A stretch of DNA of 37,634 nt from assembly GCA_016192455.1 (NCBI GenBank), contig JACPUC010000023.1, positions 1-37,634 on the forward strand, written 5' to 3'. The notes below the pieces were generated by a model that worked only from the letters and a program-made list of their open reading frames with translations, did no database searches and was not told the DNA's origin. This DNA comes from Candidatus Tectimicrobiota bacterium. GTDB taxonomy: Bacteria; JACPUC01. Positions 9,081 through 16,747 of this stretch are shown here, in pieces; position 1 is the stretch's first letter, and every line of letters starts with the position of its first letter. The position numbers were made by a program, and so were the translations under genes.

Positions 9081-9928
9081 GCGTAGCGCTCCCCAGCCAG
9101 GCGCTGCAGCTCGCGCAGGGTCAGGGCCAGGTCTTCATCGCGCAGCAGCGTGTTGAAGAAGCGCAGCCGGCGCACCTCGGCCGTGTCGATGGCGGCCACG
9201 GCGAAATCGTCCTGCAGGTACTCCGCCTTCACGACGGTGCCGCCGTCGGGACCCACCACCTCGGAACCGCCCCAGAAGTTGATGCCATCCTCGTAGCCGA
9301 CGCGGTTGGCGAAGCAGACGAAGAGGCTGAACATCTTTGCGTAGAAGCGGTTGATCGCCTCCCAGGTGCTGGAGATGCCGAGGCGCTCGGGATCGCCCAC
9401 GCCGCGCCCCGGGCTGCTGGACGGCGCCAGGATCATCCGCGCCCCGCCCACCCAGGCGAGGTAGGCCGCCGACGGATGCCAGAGGTCCTCGCAGAGGAGC
9501 ATGGCCAGGCGGCCGAACTTGGTGTCGAAGGTGCGCACGCGGTCGCCGCGCGCCAGGTAGCGGTGCTCGTCGAAGATGCCGTAGGTGGGCAGGTAGACCT
9601 TGCGATGCACGTGGCGCAGGGCGCCCTCCTCAAAGTAGCAGCAGGCGTTGTAGTAGAGGTGCTCGGGGGACTCCTCGACCAGCCCCACGACGAAGGAGAG
9701 GTCGCGGCTCTCGTCCGCGAGCCGCCGCAGGAGGGGGCTGTCGCGGCGCTGCGCCACCGTCGGCACCAGGTCTTTCAGGTAGTAGCCGGTGAGGCTCAGC
9801 TCCGGGAAGAGGAGGAGGTCGACCTGCTCCTGGCGCGCCTTCGCCAGCGCCTCGAGGCAGAGCTCGAGGTTGCGGTCCAGCCGCCCCAGCGCCGGTGTGA
9901 TCTGCGCCAGCCCGACGCGCAGCTTCAT
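9077..9928 (-). CDS. Nitrilase-superfamily hydrolase, probable glutamine amidase partner of NadE
   Basis: 283 aa from the ATG at 9928, where [12 protein letters not shown] starts like other CN hydrolases. The frame continues upstream without conserved sequence, so the longer start is unlikely. The catalytic triad is visible: Glu43 in FPELSLTGY, Lys110 in RKVYLPTYG and Cys146 in LLCEDLWHP. The CEDLWHP context and the overlap with nadE point to glutaminase activity feeding ammonia to NAD synthase, as in the N-terminal half of glutamine-dependent NAD synthetases. A stand-alone amidase acting on another substrate cannot be excluded. Confidence 0.88.
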   Translation of the reverse strand: MKLRVGLAQITPALGRLDRNLELCLEALAKARQEQVDLLLFPELSLTGYYLKDLVPTVAQRRDSPLLRRLADESRDLSFVVGLVEESPEHLYYNACCYFEEGALRHVHRKVYLPTYGIFDEHRYLARGDRVRTFDTKFGRLAMLLCEDLWHPSAAYLAWVGGARMILAPSSSPGRGVGDPERLGISSTWEAINRFYAKMFSLFVCFANRVGYEDGINFWGGSEVVGPDGGTVVKAEYLQDDFAVAAIDTAEVRRLRFFNTLLRDEDLALTLRELQRLAGERYA

Positions 9929-10118
9929 GGTGGAACCCTCGCCCGGATATTCCGCGGACAGCAGGTGCGCCGCGGCAGGCAACGGCAGCGCGGGACTCAT
10001 GTGCCGCGCCATCGCCGCTCCCTCGGCATTATACAATAGAGGAGGCGGGGAGGCGGGTCAATTGTCTTGGGGCGGGGCGGGCGCGGGCGGTTTAAGGTCG
10101 AGGCCCGGCTGTTGTTCT

Positions 10119-10379
10119 TCACCTGATCAAATTGAGGCGTTTGAGGTCGTCCTCGGTCCAGCGGGTTGCTCTGAGTACACTTTCGAGGGTCTTGCGCGTG
10201 AGGTTGGCGCCGCTGCGGTGGTAGTGGACCAGCACGATTCTCCCGTCGGGGTGGGCGTAGATACGTCCGCCGGTTCGGGTTTCCCGCTTTAAGGAGAACC
10301 CGTCTTTCTCCACGGCGCTGATCAAGGTCCGTAGCGGGATGTTCCACAGGAGATGAACCAAGTGGCCGACCTGCGTCAT
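10119..10379 (-). CDS. HicA-like toxin
   Basis: 86 aa, read from the ATG at 10379 that overlaps the antitoxin stop in ATGA. The layout LISAVEKDGFSLKRETRTGG, HPDGRIVLVHYH and the end TEDDLKRLNLIR match the dsRBD-like HicA mRNA interferase fold. The usual GSH motif with the catalytic histidine is replaced here by TGGR, so activity is uncertain. The His residues in HPDG and VHYH remain. Antitoxin first, toxin second, with coupled translation. Either a divergent active form or a weakened toxin. Confidence 0.8.
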   Translation of the reverse strand: MTQVGHLVHLLWNIPLRTLISAVEKDGFSLKRETRTGGRIYAHPDGRIVLVHYHRSGANLTRKTLESVLRATRWTEDDLKRLNLIR

Positions 10380-10612
10380 ACGACGGCGATCACCGCGGCA
10401 TCATCTCTGACCTCCACCCCCTCTGCAACAGGAATGGGTTGCCCGCTCTCCAACAGGACTTCGATATATGCCTGGACCCCCTCTCTGAGCGCTTCGAGGG
10501 CTTCTTCCTTGCTGTACCCCCAGGTGGCGCAGCCGGGCAGCGCTTCCACCCAGGCGCTCCAGCGCCCGTCTTCTTCTTGCGCCAGATCAGCATGAAAGAC
10601 GTAGGATTTCAC
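10376..10612 (-). CDS. HicB-like antitoxin
   Basis: 78 aa from a GTG at 10612. I chose this start because the second copy at 10974-11210 becomes similar exactly here, has the same length, and has GAGG at a suitable distance; an ATG at 10666 would add 18 nonconserved residues. The partly degraded RNase H-like HicB fold is recognisable by FHADLAQEEDGRWSAWVEAL, then GCATWG and EEALEALREGVQAYI. It should bind and neutralise the downstream HicA-like protein and may repress its own promoter. Confidence 0.82.
   Translation of the reverse strand: MKSYVFHADLAQEEDGRWSAWVEALPGCATWGYSKEEALEALREGVQAYIEVLLESGQPIPVAEGVEVRDDAAVIAVV
10511..10612. repeat. Direct repeat in hicB, copy 1
   Basis: About 100 bp of the 5' part of this hicB is nearly identical to 11109-11210, at a constant offset of 598 bp. 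The stretch around GCGCAGCCGGGCAGCGCTTC is identical in both. Similarity falls off downstream, showing duplication followed by divergence. Confidence 0.85.
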
Positions 10613-10721
10613 GGCGACGACCTCGCTGCCATGGGGAGTGCTATTGAACGTGCCTACTAACAGCATAGCACGGCCTGGACCGCCGTCAATGCTCGGGCTT
10701 ATCGTGCCCTAGCACCCGTGC

Positions 10722-10977
10722 TCACTTGATCAACTTCAGGCGTCGCAGGTCCTCCCGGTCCACCGAGTGCCAATCAAGAGGTTGCGCAGAACGATGGCGG
10801 GAGAGTGAGATTTGGACGGTGGAAATGTATGACCACCCGCCGATGGTCCGGGTGGCGGTAGACGCGCTGGCTTCCTTGGCGCTCGGTGAACTCAAAGCCG
10901 TCTCGCTCAAGCGCTTGGACAATGCGGCGCGTGGAGACATTGCGCAGGAGCGCAAGGGGTGGGTGGCCGCCGGTCAT
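10722..10977 (-). pseudogene. HicA-like toxin, frameshifted second copy
   Basis: The frame starting at ATG 10977 gives a good HicA N-terminal part (RRIVQALERDGFEFTERQGS, HPDHRRVVIHFHRPNLTLPP) and then ends early in TSFC-like noise. The expected continuation is found in the other two frames: IVLRNLLIGTRWT in one, then DREDLRRLKLIK in another, ending near 10722. At least two small insertions or deletions are therefore needed around 10760-10810. The catalytic histidine position reads GSQ instead of GSH. The ATG overlaps the stop of the intact hicB, exactly as in the other copy. Confidence 0.85.
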
Positions 10978-11210
10978 ACGGTAACGGCAACGACAGGCTC
11001 GTCCAACTCATGAGGCGCGGCAACGCGCGGCATTTCCTCGCCGGCCTCTTGCAGATCTCGAAGATAGGCTTCCACCGCATCGCGGATGTTCCGCAGCGCT
11101 TCCTCCCTGCTGTACCCCCAGGTGGCGCAGCCGGGCAGCGCTTCCACCCAGGCGCTCCAGCGCCCGTCGTCTTCTTGGACGAGATCGGCATGAAAGACGT
11201 AGGATTTCAC
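10974..11210 (-). CDS. HicB-like antitoxin, second copy
   Basis: 78 aa from a GTG at 11210 with GAGG about 7 nt upstream, same length as the copy at 10376-10612. The first 36 residues are almost the same as that copy (FHADLVQEDDGRWSAWVEAL, GCATWGY); the C-terminal halves differ (EEMPRVAAPHELDEPVVAV). The antitoxin frame is intact although its toxin is broken, so it may still bind the paralogous HicA-like protein or act only as an autorepressor. An ATG at 11270 would add 20 nonconserved residues. Confidence 0.82.
   Translation of the reverse strand: MKSYVFHADLVQEDDGRWSAWVEALPGCATWGYSREEALRNIRDAVEAYLRDLQEAGEEMPRVAAPHELDEPVVAVTV
11109..11210. repeat. Direct repeat in hicB, copy 2
   Basis: Partner of 10511-10612, offset 598 bp. 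Both modules share the order GTG start, conserved half, divergent half, ATGA junction and hicA, so the whole module was duplicated in tandem. Confidence 0.85.
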
Positions 11211-11346
11211 CCTGGCAACCTCTTTGAGAGGCGAATGTGAGTTGCGCCCCGTAGAGCAAACATAGCACACGGCCGCGCCTCGTCAATATCGCCTCACCAC
11301 GTCTCCGGCCGCTCGCGGATGACTTCTGCGGGCAAGAGGAGAGGAG

Positions 11347-11613
11347 TTACCAGTAGGTGCTCTCACTCCTCAGCATGATTGCCGAAATTTCGACCACGCG
11401 GGATGTGCGGAAGGGGGTAAAAATAAGGCGATACCCAGCAACACGCTTCCGATATCGACCCTTCCACTGCTTGCCCTTGAGCGGTTTGACCGCTCCTCGA
11501 AAGGGGTCCTCCTTCATCTCCTCGAGGGCTCTGCCGACCAATTCCTGTCGATCGGGCGGGAGTTTCTCGTACTCCTTGGCGGCGCGACGTGAGAGTTCAA
11601 TGGTCCACGACAT
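11347..11613 (-). CDS. RelE/ParE-family toxin
   Basis: 88 aa. WTIELSRRAAKEYEKLPPD, then GKQWKGRYRKRVAGYRLIF and a final VVEISAIMLRSESTYW give the RelE/ParE small basic toxin fold: two N-terminal helices and a beta-sheet with an RxGxYRxIF-like strand. RelE-type members cut mRNA on the ribosome. It follows the AbrB-type antitoxin gene by 19 nt on the same strand. The frame is complete. Confidence 0.85.
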   Translation of the reverse strand: MSWTIELSRRAAKEYEKLPPDRQELVGRALEEMKEDPFRGAVKPLKGKQWKGRYRKRVAGYRLIFTPFRTSRVVEISAIMLRSESTYW

Positions 11614-11632
11614 AGAGACAGGAACTCGCTGA

Positions 11633-11896
11633 TTAGAGGTCTAATCCCAGGCGCTGTTTCAAGTCGTCCCAATTGATCGACTCGCCACGCTTGAGTTGCT
11701 TCTCTCCTTCGCGGACAAGAGCCTCCTCTTCGGGGGTAAGGAGATCATCGGCATCAACGAGTCGCTTGGGCTTGATGACCACTGCCTCCTCCACTCTGAG
11801 AACCTCGACGAAGTCCCCCTCTTGAAGGCCCAGCGCTTCACAGAACTCCTTCGGGATGACAACTTGGCGCCGCCGGCCGAGCTTGCTGATTGGCAT
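11633..11896 (-). CDS. AbrB/SpoVT-family antitoxin
   Basis: 87 aa, start ATG 11896 with GGAGG 7 nt upstream. The first 45 residues are a swapped-hairpin AbrB DNA-binding domain (LGRRRQVVIPKEFCEALGLQ, GDFVEVLR); the acidic C-terminal part (DDLLTPEEEALVREGE, then WDDLKQRLGLDL) is the toxin-binding tail. It would neutralise the RelE-like protein and repress the pair. AbrB-type antitoxins paired with RelE-type toxins are a known combination. Confidence 0.85.
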   Translation of the reverse strand: MPISKLGRRRQVVIPKEFCEALGLQEGDFVEVLRVEEAVVIKPKRLVDADDLLTPEEEALVREGEKQLKRGESINWDDLKQRLGLDL

Positions 11897-12048
11897 GGTA
11901 AGCCTCCGTCGAAGTGATAAACCTCGTCTGTTCGTCGCCTTAACAGAATATCAGATAGGCAGATATCTTGCCAGGGCGGTCTGCTGAAACCCCCCCCTCT
12001 TCCACCCTTCGCGAATGACCTTGGACGGACGCGGTTGGTTGAGAGAGG

Positions 12049-12304
12049 TCAGTCGCGGTACGACTCCCCGCGGCGCCGGACCCGGTGGAGATGGACCCTA
12101 TTACCCCTGATGTCGTAGCGAATCCGGTACTCACCAACCCGAACGCGCCATTGCCCGCTCTTGACGCCGGAGAACTTCTTCCCGTGCCTGGGGCTCTCCT
12201 CAGAGACGCGCGAGCTCAGTCAACAGCCGCTGCTGAGTCTCGGCGGTGAGCTTGCGAACGTCGCGCGCAAAGCGCGGAGAGCTGATGACAATGTAGCGCG
12301 GCAT
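12049..12304 (-). pseudogene. RelE/ParE-family toxin, frameshifted
   Basis: From the ATG at 12304 the frame reads PRYIVISSPRFARDVRKL, then TAETQQRLLTELARL and a TGA. One base over, the frame resumes with PRHGKKFSGVKSGQWRVRVG and EYRIRYDIRGNRVHLHRVRR and ends at a TGA at 12049-12051. Together they make a full-length RelE-type toxin broken by a single frameshift near residue 34. The start lies 2 nt after the stop of the Phd-type antitoxin, so this was a normal module. A sequencing error would look the same. Confidence 0.82.
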
Positions 12305-12306
12305 GT

Positions 12307-12627
12307 TTACTGCTTGACCCGCCGCGCTTTCGTCGCGAGACTTCGGCGGAGTTCTTCAAGGGTGATACCCTTGCCCTCTGCGATCTCCTTTCCTGAGTCA
12401 ATCAAACTCTGCTGAAACTCCTTATCCTGCTGTTCGCGCCACGTCTCGATCAGGTCCTCCAGGTCTTCATACTCAGGGATACTGAGCAACACCGCCGCCG
12501 GAATGCCTGCCCGCTTCACGAGGAAACGCTGCCGCTTGTTGGCAACCTGGTCGAGGATGTCGCCGAGATGGTGGCGCAGGGTGATGGCGCTGATCTCCTT
12601 TGGCGGAGCATGTTTCGGCTTCTTCAA
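12307..12627 (-). CDS. Phd/YefM-family antitoxin
   Basis: 106 aa from a TTG at 12627, preferred because AGGGAGG lies 5 nt upstream and the promoter at 12669-12699 lies just beyond. Longer starts in frame (ATG 12681) would overlap the promoter. The N-terminal part, EISAITLRHHLGDILDQVAN then FLVKRAGIPAAVLLS, is the Phd/YefM DNA-binding fold; the charged helical C-terminus (LIETWREQQDKEFQQSLID) binds the toxin. Its RelE-like partner immediately downstream is frameshifted. Confidence 0.82.
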   Translation of the reverse strand: MKKPKHAPPKEISAITLRHHLGDILDQVANKRQRFLVKRAGIPAAVLLSIPEYEDLEDLIETWREQQDKEFQQSLIDSGKEIAEGKGITLEELRRSLATKARRVKQ

Positions 12628-12668
12628 GGGAGCCTCCCTGAGAGGGTGTTTAACAGTAGTATGGTAGT

Positions 12669-12699
12669 AGTATAGCGTCATGATGGCCGGTGGCGTCAA
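12669..12699 (-). promoter_or_regulatory. Probable promoter and operator of the Phd-RelE module
   Basis: On the minus strand TTGACG (12694-12699) and TATACT (12669-12674) are separated by 19 nt. Downstream, the repeated phrase ACTACTACCATACTACTG, in an otherwise GC-rich region, may be the binding site for antitoxin autorepression. The transcript would start about 35 nt before the TTG start. Confidence 0.5.
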
Positions 12700-12811
12700 G
12701 GGGTTGATGCTCTTCCCACCGCTCCCACCGCTCCCACCGCTCGAGCATGAATTCTCCACGGAGGCGTGATCGAGATGGCTGGTGGCAAGCCGGCGCGCTG
12801 CTCCCAGCCGC

Positions 12812-13468
12812 TCACCGCGACCGGCTCACCGCGACGCGGCGGCAGGCGAAGGCGAGGGGGCAGCGCGAGCAGTGCGGCGAGAGGGGGGTGCAGAGGTTCT
12901 GGCCGTAGGTCACCAGGAGGTCGTTGAGGGGAATCCAGTACTGCCGGGGGAGCTTCTGGCGCAGCGCCGCCTCGGTCTGCTCGGGCGTCTTCGTGGCGAC
13001 GTAGCCCCAGCGGTTGCAAATGCGGTGCACGTGCGTATCAACGCAGATGCCGGCGCTCTGAAAGCCCAACGTGAGCACCAGGTTGGCGGTCTTGCGGCCC
13101 ACCCCCTTGAGGCTGAGGAGGGCGTCGAGGTTGTTCGGCACCTGGCCGTCGAAGCGCTCGAGGAGGGCGCGGCAGACCTCCCGGATGGTGCGCGCCTTGG
13201 TGCGGTAGAAGCCGACCGGGTAGATGGCGCGCTCGATCCGTTCCGTCGACAGACGCACCATCGCAGCCGGCGACCGCGCCAGGGCGAAGAGGCGCTCGCT
13301 GGCGGCGCCGGTCACCGCGTCCTTCGTGCGCAAGCTCAGGAGCGTGCTGATGAGGAGCTGGAAGGGGGGATGCCGAGCCTCCGCGTAGGCGCTCACCACC
13401 GGCGCTTTCCAGGCCCGCGCCGCGGCCTCCAGCAGGCGCATGACGCGATGGATCGAGCGGTTCGTCAT
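12812..13468 (-). CDS. nth: Endonuclease III, base-excision repair
   Basis: 218 aa from the ATG at 13468. The helix-hairpin-helix LKGVGRKTAN holds the catalytic lysine (Lys126), and Asp144 in VDTHVHR is the catalytic aspartate. The C-terminal cysteines 193, 200, 203 and 209 have the C-x6-C-x2-C-x5-C spacing of the [4Fe-4S] cluster of Nth. It removes oxidised pyrimidines and nicks DNA at abasic sites. The frame extends upstream without conserved sequence through repeats, so the later ATG is used. Confidence 0.94.
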   Translation of the reverse strand: MTNRSIHRVMRLLEAAARAWKAPVVSAYAEARHPPFQLLISTLLSLRTKDAVTGAASERLFALARSPAAMVRLSTERIERAIYPVGFYRTKARTIREVCRALLERFDGQVPNNLDALLSLKGVGRKTANLVLTLGFQSAGICVDTHVHRICNRWGYVATKTPEQTEAALRQKLPRQYWIPLNDLLVTYGQNLCTPLSPHCSRCPLAFACRRVAVSRSR

Positions 13469-13493
13469 GAGGGCCTCGAAAAGAGGCGCGGAC

Positions 13494-13524
13494 GCGGTTG
13501 ATTTCAGGCGACGATGAGGCTGAC
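13494..13524 (+). repeat. 31-bp direct repeat, copy 1
   Basis: Identical to 13769-13799; both contain TTGATTTCAGGCGACGATGA. Upstream flanks are also alike (TCGAAAAGAGG against TCGCAAAGAGG), so the duplicated unit was about 50 bp. Confidence 0.85.
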
Positions 13525-13697
13525 GGTCGTGCGGCAGGTGTCCTTCACCTCGGCGCTCTCCATGCCTCCGCGGTTCAATGGAGTGCACCGCCGAGCCGCG
13601 GAGGACGCGGAGGATAGGTGAACCACGGATGGACACGGATTGACACCGATTTCCGCGTGCCGCCGCGCCCCTCCGGGGTTTCTTGCATGCCGCTGGT

Positions 13698-13721
13698 AGG
13701 GGCGGTTCGCGAACCGCCCCT
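13698..13721. repeat. Dispersed palindrome with TTCGCGAA centre, copy 1
   Basis: Perfect 24-bp inverted repeat: AGGGGCGG, central TTCGCGAA, CCGCCCCT. The same core occurs at 29696-29717 and 34018-34041, always between genes, like a REP-type element. Confidence 0.85.
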
Positions 13722-13768
13722 CCGGCCGATGACCAGGACGCCTGCCTGCCTCGCAAAGAGGGGCGTCA

Positions 13769-13799
13769 GCGGTTGATTTCAGGCGACGATGAGGCTGAC
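13769..13799 (+). repeat. 31-bp direct repeat, copy 2
   Basis: Partner of 13494-13524, 275 bp downstream, in the same orientation. Confidence 0.85.
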
Positions 13800-14278
13800 C
13801 GTCTTGTTTTTTGTCCACAGGCTGGAAGCCTGTCCTACAGACCTTCTCCAGCGGGAGAGGGGATGTCTCCGCGTCTCCGCGGTTCAGCTTCACCGCGGAG
13901 GCGCGGAGGGCGCGGAGGTTTCGACAGGCACGGAGCTTGCGGCGGCCGATTCTATCGTTGCCGCAGCCTGCCCGCAAGCAAGGGGTGATGACCTCCGCCG
14001 CCGCGGCCCGCTGGTTGCCTTGCGGCGGCCTTTTGTGTACCGTTCCCCGAGGCGCGCCGGCGCGTGCTCACCTCGACATGACGGGGATTGGTCGTCCCAG
14101 CGGACGACGTCCGGCGCCGCGGTTCGTCGGTGGGGCGCCGCGCTGCTCCACGCTGACGCATCTCCTGGACCCCTGCTGAAGGAAGCCCTCCTCAGCCGCG
14201 TGCCGCGCGATCGCCACGGCGCGGCCGGCGGCTCGCGCCCCGCCCATCCGCACCAGCCAGGAACGAAAGCACGACCCC

Positions 14279-15163
14279 ATGGCGGCAGGCAAGTTCTACG
14301 CGCTCATGGCCGGCATCATCTGGGGGTTCACGCCGATCTTCGCCAAGCTCGCCCTGGGCGGCGCCAGCTCCCGCCTGGTCATGGTCTTCGGGACGCTCAG
14401 CGGCGCCGGGCTGATCGTCGTCATCGGCCTGGCGCAGGGCACCAGCGGCTGGTTCGGGTTGCCGCTGCCGACGCTGCTGGTCTACATGGCGACGGGAGTC
14501 ACCGGCTCGTTCTTCGGCCACATGTTCTATATCAAGGGGATTGACAAGATCGGCGGGGCGCGGGCCACCTCGATCGTCAACGCCAGCCCGCTCCTCACCA
14601 CGTTCTTCGCCACGCTGCTGCTGGGTGAGCGCTTCACCGCCGTGATCGGCGCGGGCATTGTGTTGATCGTTGGCGGCATCTACCTCATCTCCGCGCAGCG
14701 CGCGGACCAGGGACCGCAGCGCTACCGGCGCCTCGACCTCCTCTGGCCGCTCCTTTCCGCCTTTTGCTACAGCTTCAATCCGGTGCTCAAGCGCCTTGGC
14801 ATGACCATGACGCCGGCCCCCATCCTGGGCATCTTTTACTCGCACGGCACCTCGTCGGTTCTCTTTCTCATCTCCTTCCTCATCCGGCAGGGCTGGCGGG
14901 AGGCCCGCAGCGTGGCGCCGCGCTACCTCCTCTTCACCGTGCTGGCCGGCTTCGCCACCTCACTGGGGGGATACATGACCTACCTCGCCGTGCAAGATCA
15001 GCCGGCGCTCATCGTCTCCTCCATCTGGCGCATCACCCCGCTGGTGAGCCTCTTCCTCAGCTACCTCATGCTGCGCGGCGCCGAGGAGGTCACCCTGAAG
15101 GATCTCCTGGGCACCGTGACCATCGTGGCGGGAGTGGTCATCCTGCTGCGGCTGGCGCGGTGA
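14279..15163 (+). CDS. EamA/DMT-family transporter
   Basis: 294 aa with about ten hydrophobic segments arranged as two EamA repeats. The first repeat begins [20 protein letters not shown]; the second begins near residue 155 with [20 protein letters not shown] and ends in a conserved membrane helix ([15 protein letters not shown]). Members of this drug/metabolite family export amino acids, metabolites or drugs across the inner membrane. Start ATG 14279. The substrate cannot be inferred; neighbours are repair genes and give no clue. Confidence 0.9.
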   Translation: MAAGKFYALMAGIIWGFTPIFAKLALGGASSRLVMVFGTLSGAGLIVVIGLAQGTSGWFGLPLPTLLVYMATGVTGSFFGHMFYIKGIDKIGGARATSIVNASPLLTTFFATLLLGERFTAVIGAGIVLIVGGIYLISAQRADQGPQRYRRLDLLWPLLSAFCYSFNPVLKRLGMTMTPAPILGIFYSHGTSSVLFLISFLIRQGWREARSVAPRYLLFTVLAGFATSLGGYMTYLAVQDQPALIVSSIWRITPLVSLFLSYLMLRGAEEVTLKDLLGTVTIVAGVVILLRLAR

Positions 15164-15244
15164 GGGGGGCCGCTGGGCGGAGGCGGCGATGCGCGCGGGG
15201 CTACTTTCGCTGTACCTTTGCTCCACTGCTATGATAGAAAGGGG

Positions 15245-15250
15245 TATAAT
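15245..15250 (+). promoter_or_regulatory. Possible -10 box before yebC
   Basis: A perfect TATAAT lies about 107 nt before the yebC start in the only AT-rich stretch of the gap, with a second TATGAT at 15230-15235. No good -35 element sits at 16-18 nt (TTGCTC is 21 nt away). Confidence 0.35.
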
Positions 15251-15356
15251 TGGATTACAAGGCTACAACTCTGGCGCCAGATTCTGGGTGCTGGCAAGCG
15301 AACCTCCAGAGCCATGCCTCCGCGGCACCACCAGCCATGCTCGAAGGAGGGGTCCC

Positions 15357-16109
15357 GTGTCAGGTCATTCAAAATGGGCGAGCATCAAACATAAGAAAGC
15401 GGCGGTTGATGCCAAACGTGGGAAGATGTTCACCAAGGTCATCAAAGAGATCACCGTGGCGGCACGGCTTGGCGGAGGCGATCCCGACACCAATCCGCGC
15501 CTGCGCCTGGCAATCGCCAACGCCAAGGACGTGAACATGCCGCACGACAACGTGCAGCGCGCCATCAAGAAAGGCACCGGCGAGCTGGAAGGAGCCTCGT
15601 ACGAGGAGGTGACCTACGAAGGGTATGGTCCGGCGGGCGTCGCGGTGATGGTCGAGGTGATGACCGACAACAAGAATCGCACCGTCGCGGAGATTCGCTC
15701 CATCTTCAGCAAGAACGGCGGGAACCTCGGCGAGGGCGGCTGCGTGGCCTGGCAGTTCGAGAAGAAGGGGCTGGTGCTCATGGACGAGGGGCAGATCGAG
15801 GAGGATGCCCTGCTGGACATCGTCCTCACCGCCGGCGCGGAGGACCTGCGGAAGGATGGCCTGGTCATCGAGATCGTCACCGCCCCGGACGAGCTCGAAC
15901 AGGTGCGCCAGGCGCTCGAAGCGCACCAGCTCACCTACTCGTCGGCGCGCGTCAGCATGCTGCCGCAGAGCACGATCCAGCTTGACGGCAAGCACGCGCA
16001 GCAGATGCTGCGTCTCATGGACGCCCTGGAAGACCACGAGGACGTGCAGAACTGCCACGCCAACTTCGACATCCCCGAGGAGGTGATGGCGGCCATGACC
16101 ACCCACTGA
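15357..16109 (+). CDS. yebC: YebC/PmpR-family protein (TACO1 family)
   Basis: 250 aa from a GTG at 15357 with AAGGAGG 6 nt upstream; the N-terminus [20 protein letters not shown] is the invariant family start. Other signatures are [16 protein letters not shown] and [14 protein letters not shown]. Family members act as DNA-binding regulators, and in some bacteria in translation of proline-rich stretches. It heads the yebC-ruvC-ruvA-ruvB order seen in many Gram-negative bacteria. An in-frame start at 15189 would add 56 nonconserved residues. Confidence 0.95.
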   Translation: MSGHSKWASIKHKKAAVDAKRGKMFTKVIKEITVAARLGGGDPDTNPRLRLAIANAKDVNMPHDNVQRAIKKGTGELEGASYEEVTYEGYGPAGVAVMVEVMTDNKNRTVAEIRSIFSKNGGNLGEGGCVAWQFEKKGLVLMDEGQIEEDALLDIVLTAGAEDLRKDGLVIEIVTAPDELEQVRQALEAHQLTYSSARVSMLPQSTIQLDGKHAQQMLRLMDALEDHEDVQNCHANFDIPEEVMAAMTTH

Positions 16110-16170
16110 TCCCGCCTCGCTCGTCACCTGTGCTCCTCGCCCCTGCACCCTCGTCACGCGGGGAATCCTC

Positions 16171-16674
16171 GTGCGCATTCTTGGTATCGACCCGGGCAGT
16201 CGGGCCACCGGTTTCGGCGTCATCGAGTGCGACGGGCCGCGGCTGCGCGCGGTGCGCTGGGGACGCTTGACCGCCCCCCGGCACCTGCCGCTCTGCGAGC
16301 GCCTGTTGGCGGTCTACGACGGCGTGCGCGAGGTCCTGGCGGCGGATCGCCCGGATGTGGCGGCGGTGGAGTCGGTCTTCTTCGCGCAGCATCCCCGCGG
16401 CGCCCTCGTCCTCGGCCAGGCGCGCGGGGTGGTGCTGTTGGCGGCGGCGCAAGCCGGCCTGGCGGTTGCCGAGTACTCCCCCCTGGCGATCAAGCAGGCG
16501 GTCGTCGGTCATGGCCGCGCCGAGAAGGCGCAGGTGCAGGCCATGGTGCAAGCCCTGCTCGGCCTCACGCGTCCGCCGCCCAGCGATGCGGCCGATGCCC
16601 TGGCGGCGGCGATCTGCCACGCCCACAGCGAGCCCCTGGCGGCCAGGCTGCGCGCGTCGCAGGCGCGACGGTGA
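16171..16674 (+). CDS. ruvC: Holliday junction resolvase RuvC
   Basis: 167 aa, GTG start at 16171. The four acidic active-site residues are in place: Asp7 in LGIDPGS, Glu67 in AAVESVFF, Asp139 and Asp142 in SDAADALAAAICH. It cuts Holliday junctions after branch migration by RuvAB, whose genes follow directly. Length is normal. Confidence 0.96.
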   Translation: MRILGIDPGSRATGFGVIECDGPRLRAVRWGRLTAPRHLPLCERLLAVYDGVREVLAADRPDVAAVESVFFAQHPRGALVLGQARGVVLLAAAQAGLAVAEYSPLAIKQAVVGHGRAEKAQVQAMVQALLGLTRPPPSDAADALAAAICHAHSEPLAARLRASQARR

Positions 16675-16747
16675 ACCGGGGGTCGGGCCGGGCGCTGATC
16701 TCCTACCTGCTTTGTTGGGCCGCGGACTTCCGAGGGGGGAGAGTGCG

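Larger units (their letters stand above)
13469..14278. other. Repeat-rich intergenic region
   Basis: 810 nt without a convincing gene. It contains a 31-bp direct repeat (13494-13524 and 13769-13799), a 24-bp perfect palindrome (13698-13721), a stretch like GAACCACGGATGGACACGGA related to the array at 30074-30761, an ACAGGCTGGAAGCCTGT palindrome near 13817-13833, and CGCGGAGG-rich pieces. Near 14010-14035 a CCGCCGC/GCGGCGG stem followed by TTTT might end transcription. It looks like a landing place for several dispersed repeat families. Confidence 0.7.

Noticed and set aside
14010-14036. CCGCCGC/GCGGCGG stem followed by TTTT as a terminator.
   Set aside because: No gene ends nearby on that strand and the loop is long; mentioned only inside the gap entry.
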